Assembly: GCA_031266115.1 (NCBI GenBank)
Contig: JAISBQ010000144.1
Span: forward strand, 1-17,898
Direction of reading: 5' to 3'
Source: Bifidobacteriaceae bacterium
Lineage (GTDB): Bacteria; Actinomycetota; Actinomycetes; Actinomycetales; WQXJ01
DNA: 17,898 nucleotides
In this document: positions 14,142 through 17,898 of the stretch, piece after piece
Numbering within the stretch: position 1 is the first letter of the stretch
Layout: the number at the start of each line of letters is the position of its first letter
The notes under the pieces: generated by a model
Databases searched by the model: none
Seen by the model: the letters and a program-made list of their open reading frames with translations, nothing else
What the model was told of the DNA's origin: nothing
Program-made: the position numbers and the translations under genes

Positions 14142-16700
14142 ATGCCCGGAACCAACCTCACGCGCGGCGAAGCCGCCGAACGCGCCGCCCTGATCGCCGT
14201 CGAGCGCTACCAGATCGACCTTGACCTCACCGGGCACGCAGACACATTCACCTCGACCTCCACCATCCGTTTCACCTGCCGCACACCCGGTGCCTCCACG
14301 TTCGTGGACCTGATCGCCCCGCACGTCGAGGCCATCCGGCTCAACGGTCGCGACCTGCCGACATCGTCCTTCGCCGATTCGCGGATCGCACTGGACGCCC
14401 TGGACGCCGAGAACGAGTTGGTGGTCCGAGCCCAGTGCGCCTACACCAATACCGGTGAGGGCCTGCACCGGTTCACCGATCCCGTGGACGGACAGACCTA
14501 CCTGTATTCCCAGTTCGAGGTGGCCGATTCCCGTCGGGTCTTCGCGGTGTTCGAGCAGCCTGACCTCAAGGCCGTGTTCACCTTCGCCGTCGCCGCCCCG
14601 GCCGAGTGGACGGTCATCTCGAACACGCCCGTGGAATCGGCGACACCGGCCGATGGCGGAACGCTCCACCGGTTTGCGCCCACGCCTCGGATGAGTTCCT
14701 ACCTGACCGCCATCGTCGCCGGGCCCTATGCCCGCTGGAGCAGCGAACTCACCTCCGCGGACGGCCGCACCATCCCTCTCGGCCTCTACGCCCGCCAATC
14801 GCTCGCGACGTACGTGGATGCGGAGGAGATCTTCGACATCACCACCCGAGGGTTCGCCTTCTATGAGCCGGCCTTCGACTATCCGTACCCGTATGAGAAG
14901 TACGATCAGGCGTTCGTCCCGGAATTCAACGCGGGGGCGATGGAGAACATCGGCGCTGTCACTATCACCGAATCGTATGTGTTCCGGTCGGCGGCCACCG
15001 CGGACCGCGTGGAACGCCGGGCCATCACCGTCCTCCACGAATTGGCTCATATGTGGTTCGGTGACCTGGTCACCATGCGCTGGTGGAACGACCTGTGGCT
15101 GAACGAGTCCTTTGCCGAATACGCCTCCCATCTCGCGGCCGTCGAGGGTACCCGGTGGACCGACGCCTGGACCGCCTTCGCCTCGGTCGAAAAGACGTGG
15201 GCCTACCGCCAAGACCAGTTGCCATCCACCCACCCTGTTGTCGCCGATATCCGCGACCTGCAAGACGTCGAGGTGAACTTTGACGGGATCACCTATGCCA
15301 AGGGCGCCTCGGTGCTGCGCCAGTTGGTGGCGTTCGTCGGGACCGAGGCCTTCTTGCGGGGGGTGGCGGCGTATTTCCAGCGTTTTGCCTTCGACAATGC
15401 CGAATTGGCGGATTTGCTCGCTGAGTTGGAGCGAGCATCGGGGCGTGACCTGCGCACGTGGGCCCTCGAATGGCTTCAGACCGCAGGGGTGAACACGGTG
15501 AGCTTGGATGTCACCACCGACGATGACGCTCAGATCGTGTCCGCGTCTCTCGCCCAGTCCGCTCCCGTGGACCATCCGCACCTGCGGCCTCAGCGCCTCG
15601 CCGTGGCGGGCTATGGCGTGGCCGGCGACGGCATAGCCCGCCTGTGGGGAGCCGAACTGGATATCGCGGGCGCCACCACCGATGTTGCCGTCGCCGCCAG
15701 GCGCCCCCACCCAGGCCTCATCGTGCCCAACGACGGAGACCTGGGCTATGCCAAGATTCGGCTCGACGAGCAGTCCCTGGGGTATGCCATTTCCCATCTC
15801 GGCGCCGTCCGCGACCCCCTCGCACGGGCGGTGGTGTGGGGTAGCTTGTGGGATCAGACTCGCGACGGCGAACTAGCGGCGCGGGATTGGGTGGATGTGG
15901 CCCTGACGTGGCTTGGCATGGAGACGTCCTCGTCGACATTGCGCACCGTGCTCAGTGGCGTGGCCACCGCGCTGATCTCCTACGTGGCACCGGAGGATCG
16001 CGAGAGGCTCATCGCGGCGGCGGCGGAGAGGCTCGGCGCCTTGCTGGACGCCGCGGAGGCTGGATCGGACGCACAGTTGCACCTGCTGCGGGCGTTCGTC
16101 GGGCATGCCAGGACGCCTGACCAGGTTCAGCGGGTGGCGGTGATCCGGCGAGGCGAGGTGACCGTGCCGGGCCGGCCGATCGACACGGATCTCACGTGGG
16201 AACTGTTGGGCGCCGAGGTTCGGGCTGGTCTGGCTGGTGAGGCAGATATCGTGGCGGCACTCGGCGCCGATCCGAGCGCGGCGGGCCAGGCGTGGGCGAT
16301 GCGGCTGCGCGCCACCGTCCCCACGGCCGAGGCGAAGGCCGTGGCGTGGGCCCGGGCCACGACGGACCAGACCTTGGCGAATGAGCTGCAGGGCGCGGCG
16401 ATTGCCGGGTTCACCGATGTGGTCGATACCGGTCTGCTTGTCCCCTATGTCGAGCCGTACTTCGCCCTGTTGACCGAGACGTGGGCCACCCGCTCGCACG
16501 AGATGGCCACCAACGTGGTCCAGGGACTGTACCCGTCCCGCCTGGCGGGCCATCCCTGTGTCGACGTGCTCGGCCACACCGACACATGGCTCAACGACCT
16601 CGGCGACGCCACCCCGGCGCTGCGCCGCCTGGTGGTCGAGGCCCGCGCCGGCGTGGTCCGAGCCCTGGCGGCCCAAACCTTCGACCGCGCCACACGCTGA
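14142..16700 (+). CDS. pepN: Aminopeptidase N (M1 family)
   Basis: An 852-residue M1 zinc aminopeptidase that removes N-terminal residues from peptides in the cytoplasm. The exopeptidase motif GAMEN is at 265-269, and the zinc site HELAH at 299-303 with E322 in WLNESFAEY has the standard 18-residue gap. The N-terminal beta domain (about 20-200), the catalytic domain (to about 440) and a long helical ERAP1-like C-terminal domain are all present, so the enzyme looks complete and of normal length. ATG 14142 is preceded by GGAAGGG with a 7-base spacer. It is divergent from ribF across 304 bases and converges on a lipoprotein gene with 31 bases between stops. A segment of its 3' coding region is repeated at 17746-17898. 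Confidence 0.96.
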   Translation: MPGTNLTRGEAAERAALIAVERYQIDLDLTGHADTFTSTSTIRFTCRTPGASTFVDLIAPHVEAIRLNGRDLPTSSFADSRIALDALDAENELVVRAQCAYTNTGEGLHRFTDPVDGQTYLYSQFEVADSRRVFAVFEQPDLKAVFTFAVAAPAEWTVISNTPVESATPADGGTLHRFAPTPRMSSYLTAIVAGPYARWSSELTSADGRTIPLGLYARQSLATYVDAEEIFDITTRGFAFYEPAFDYPYPYEKYDQAFVPEFNAGAMENIGAVTITESYVFRSAATADRVERRAITVLHELAHMWFGDLVTMRWWNDLWLNESFAEYASHLAAVEGTRWTDAWTAFASVEKTWAYRQDQLPSTHPVVADIRDLQDVEVNFDGITYAKGASVLRQLVAFVGTEAFLRGVAAYFQRFAFDNAELADLLAELERASGRDLRTWALEWLQTAGVNTVSLDVTTDDDAQIVSASLAQSAPVDHPHLRPQRLAVAGYGVAGDGIARLWGAELDIAGATTDVAVAARRPHPGLIVPNDGDLGYAKIRLDEQSLGYAISHLGAVRDPLARAVVWGSLWDQTRDGELAARDWVDVALTWLGMETSSSTLRTVLSGVATALISYVAPEDRERLIAAAAERLGALLDAAEAGSDAQLHLLRAFVGHARTPDQVQRVAVIRRGEVTVPGRPIDTDLTWELLGAEVRAGLAGEADIVAALGADPSAAGQAWAMRLRATVPTAEAKAVAWARATTDQTLANELQGAAIAGFTDVVDTGLLVPYVEPYFALLTETWATRSHEMATNVVQGLYPSRLAGHPCVDVLGHTDTWLNDLGDATPALRRLVVEARAGVVRALAAQTFDRATR
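16278..16430 (+). repeat. Direct repeat, pepN copy (left)
   Basis: This 153-base part of the pepN C-terminal coding region aligns without gaps to 17746-17898. I count about 15 mismatches, or roughly 90% identity. The match runs to the window edge, so the full repeat is probably longer. Confidence 0.85.
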
Positions 16701-16706
16701 CGCCAC

Positions 16707-16718
16707 GGCCTTCCGGCC
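16707..16718. terminator. Small hairpin between pepN and the lipoprotein gene
   Basis: GGCC-TTCC-GGCC in the 31-base gap between the convergent stops. The stem is short and there is no clear T-run, so termination here is only a possibility. Confidence 0.25.
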
Positions 16719-16731
16719 CGAGACCTCATTG

Positions 16732-17334
16732 TCACCCTGCGACCGCTACACCCCAGGACGCGGTGGCTGTTGCATGTGCCCCTTCCACCGCGTCTACGAC
16801 GTCCGGTGGTGCCAAATATCCAACCTGCAGGACCACCAGTCGTTCTTCTGTCGAATCCCTTGCCACCGTCAAGACCAGCCGGTTCTGTTCCTGTGCTACC
16901 ACACACAGCCCCTTATCAGCGGTGCACTCGATCTGCTGCCCTTCTCCCGTCGGATGGTGTTTGTCGTCAAGACTCCCGTAAACCGTGACGTACAGCGTGG
17001 ACGGCATCGTCGGGTGGTTGATCTCTAGCACAAGTGGACCATCGACTCGAACCACAGGAATAGTGATTTCTTCTGCTTCCACTTCATCCGGGGCCAGCAA
17101 CTCGACTCTCCCTTGAACCACCCAGTTGTAGGTCAACGGCGACAATCGAACACCATCGACGGCCACGATAGGCGGCTCACTGGGCATGGGACCTATCGGA
17201 ACCAATGGCACGCCCGCATCTGCACTGGGCGAGGTCTCGCGCGCATCACGCGACGGACCATCAGCACAGCCAACCATCGACACCAACAACACCCCCACAC
17301 ATATAAGTGGACGAAAGAACAGAAAGCTCTTCAT
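16732..17334 (-). CDS. Predicted lipoprotein, function unknown
   Basis: A 200-residue protein starting at ATG 17334. The N-terminus MKSFLFFRPLICVGVLLVSM has a lysine followed by a long hydrophobic run, then VGC with the candidate lipidated cysteine at 23, so it is probably exported and anchored to the membrane. The mature part begins with an Asp/Ser/Pro-rich linker (about 24-55). A beta-strand-rich region follows, with VVQGRVELLAPDEVEAEEI, VRVDGPLVLEINHP, LYVTVYGSLDDK and C-x-x-x-x-x-LCVV. I recognise no family. GC content is visibly below that of neighbouring genes (about 47% in the 60 bases at the 5' end), which suggests later acquisition. The frame extends upstream through repeat copy B, but that part is repeat sequence. 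No Shine-Dalgarno site is seen; TATTGT at 17359-17364 on this strand could be a -10 element. Confidence 0.7.
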   Translation of the reverse strand: MKSFLFFRPLICVGVLLVSMVGCADGPSRDARETSPSADAGVPLVPIGPMPSEPPIVAVDGVRLSPLTYNWVVQGRVELLAPDEVEAEEITIPVVRVDGPLVLEINHPTMPSTLYVTVYGSLDDKHHPTGEGQQIECTADKGLCVVAQEQNRLVLTVARDSTEERLVVLQVGYLAPPDVVDAVEGAHATATASWGVAVAG

Positions 17335-17358
17335 GACGACACCATGATTCTCGCAGAA

Positions 17359-17364
17359 ACAATA
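17359..17364 (-). promoter_or_regulatory. Possible -10 element of the lipoprotein gene
   Basis: The minus strand reads TATTGT, 24 bases before ATG 17334, which would leave a leader of about 17 bases. No matching -35 hexamer is visible. Confidence 0.25.
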
Positions 17365-17440
17365 CACCACTTGCATGGGGCACAGGCCGCCGGACACCGG
17401 AGGTTGAGCCCGATCCGGATGCCTCAGGTGGTGTGGACTG

Positions 17441-17491
17441 GTCGGAAACGTACCGAGATTTGTGTCGACGCGTTTTCGGTACGTTTCGGAC
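17441..17491. repeat. 51-bp inverted-repeat element B1
   Basis: Arms of 16 bp, 17441-17456 and 17476-17491, with one mismatch: G at 17488 where the other copies have C. Confidence 0.88.
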
Positions 17492-17576
17492 ACAGAGTCC
17501 GTGGCCCTCGATCTGGTGGCAACCGTGTGACCTGGATGAACACCCGAACCGGCCCCGTGGACGAGTGACGTGGATG

Positions 17577-17627
17577 GTCGGAAACGTACCGAAATTTGTC
17601 TTGACGCGTTTTCGGTACGTTTCCGAC
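17577..17627. repeat. 51-bp inverted-repeat element B2
   Basis: The longest perfect arms of the four: 18 bp, GTCGGAAACGTACCGAAA (17577-17594) and its complement (17610-17627). It differs from B1 at four positions. Confidence 0.9.
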
Positions 17628-17682
17628 ACCGCCTTGACACTCTGGCCCCCTCGTCAACTCGCCAGAAAGAGGCTTATGCACA

Positions 17683-17898
17683 ATGAGCTGGCTAGAATAT
17701 GAGGCCGAGGACTGTGGAGATGGTTTCTTGGTGGGTGTGATGAGGGCGGCGGGCCAGGCGTGGGCGATGCCGTTGCGCGCCACCATCCCCACCGCCGAGG
17801 CGAAGACTGCGGCGTGGGCACGGGCAACGACGGACCAGACCTTGGCCACCGAACTGCAGGGCGCGGCGATTGCCGGGTTCACCGATGCGGTCGACACC
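17683..17898 (+). CDS. Partial frame with pepN C-terminal segment (3'-truncated by window)
   Basis: From ATG 17683 the frame is open to the window edge, 72 codons. The first 21 or so residues (MSWLEYEAEDCGDGFLVGVMR) have no counterpart in PepN. From 17746 the frame reads AAGQAWAMPLRATIPTAEAK and continues as a close match to the PepN C-terminal domain, with six amino acid changes in 51 positions and no frameshift. AAAGAGG lies 10 bases before the ATG, so translation is possible. It lacks the catalytic domain, so it is most likely a duplicated or displaced pepN tail, either a pseudogene or a gene encoding only the helical C-terminal region. The continuation beyond the window decides this. Confidence 0.55.
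   Translation, partial: MSWLEYEAEDCGDGFLVGVMRAAGQAWAMPLRATIPTAEAKTAAWARATTDQTLATELQGAAIAGFTDAVDT
17746..17898 (+). repeat. Direct repeat, pepN-like copy (right)
   Basis: Counterpart of 16278-16430 in the same orientation, 1468 bases further on. The left edge of the homology is sharp at about 17746; the right edge is outside the window. Confidence 0.85.

Larger units (their letters stand above)
17441..17627. repeat. 187-bp bipartite hairpin repeat, copy B
   Basis: Two 51-bp inverted-repeat elements (17441-17491 and 17577-17627) flank an 85-bp spacer, with the same dimensions as copy A. The spacer core at about 17506-17549 matches copy A. This unit fills most of the 348 bases between the lipoprotein start and the partial pepN-like frame. 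I see no separate gene in that stretch. Confidence 0.85.

Noticed and set aside
14121..15797. 558-codon frame antisense to pepN
   Set aside because: pepN has full M1 motifs and a good ribosome site; the antisense product has no recognisable features.
17441..17627. CRISPR array or integron attC sites at the 51-bp elements
   Set aside because: Only two elements per locus, and the 85-bp intervals are conserved between loci rather than unique. There is no cas or integrase gene, and the arms lack the attC core GTTRRRY arrangement.
17634..17639. Perfect TTGACA as -35 for the partial pepN-like frame
   Set aside because: No TAnnnT hexamer lies 16-19 bases downstream, so a promoter cannot be supported.
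17335..17640. Coding extension of the lipoprotein through the repeat
   Set aside because: The extra sequence is translated repeat (matching the reading of copy A on the same strand) and would hide the signal peptide.
1..17898. tRNA, rRNA or transposase genes
   Set aside because: I looked for clover-leaf signatures and transposase motifs by eye and found none that could be supported.

Overview
The window comes from a high-GC actinobacterium (Actinomycetes). The evidence is the GC-rich third codon positions, frequent GTG starts, and the gene set ribF, rpsO, pnp, M16 peptidase, dapB, dapA and RNase J, all on one strand in an order familiar from actinobacterial chromosomes. I cannot place it to genus. 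Most of it is ordinary core chromosome, with accessory material between 3.0 and 7.3 kb and after 16.7 kb.

Layout from the left. The 3' end of an MFS transporter gene (+) converges on RNase J (-), which follows dapA (-) with a 3-base gap. A plus-strand YdcF/DUF218 membrane protein, dapB (-), a plus-strand DUF559 protein, a 187-bp structured repeat and a plus-strand CBM6-like/Ig-like protein (to 7246) come next. The conserved minus-strand block resumes with the M16 peptidase (7389-8690), pnp, rpsO, an Sfp-type phosphopantetheinyl transferase and ribF. Divergent from ribF is pepN (+, 14142-16700). After pepN come a lower-GC minus-strand lipoprotein gene, a second copy of the 187-bp repeat, and an in-frame but partial copy of the pepN 3' region that runs off the window.

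How the genes work together. DapA and DapB are consecutive steps of the diaminopimelate/lysine pathway. RNase J, PNPase and S15 belong to RNA decay and translation. RibF makes FMN and FAD. The M16 peptidase is translationally coupled to pnp through a GTGA overlap. dapA, dapB and ribF each have a TAnnnT hexamer exactly 8 bases before the chosen start, which points to leaderless mRNAs; the CBM6-like gene has one at 7 bases. RNase J, pnp, rpsO, the phosphopantetheinyl transferase and pepN have Shine-Dalgarno sequences instead.

The most unusual item is the 187-bp repeat, present twice (5968-6154 and 17441-17627). Each unit is two 51-bp hairpin elements, with arms GTCGGAAACGTAC / GTACGTTTCCGAC, separated by exactly 85 bp, and the 85-bp spacer has a conserved core. 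The right-hand copy lies inside a roughly 1.5-kb stretch bracketed by direct repeats of the pepN 3' coding region. I did not recognise a named family for the repeat. No tRNA, rRNA, CRISPR array or transposase gene was seen.
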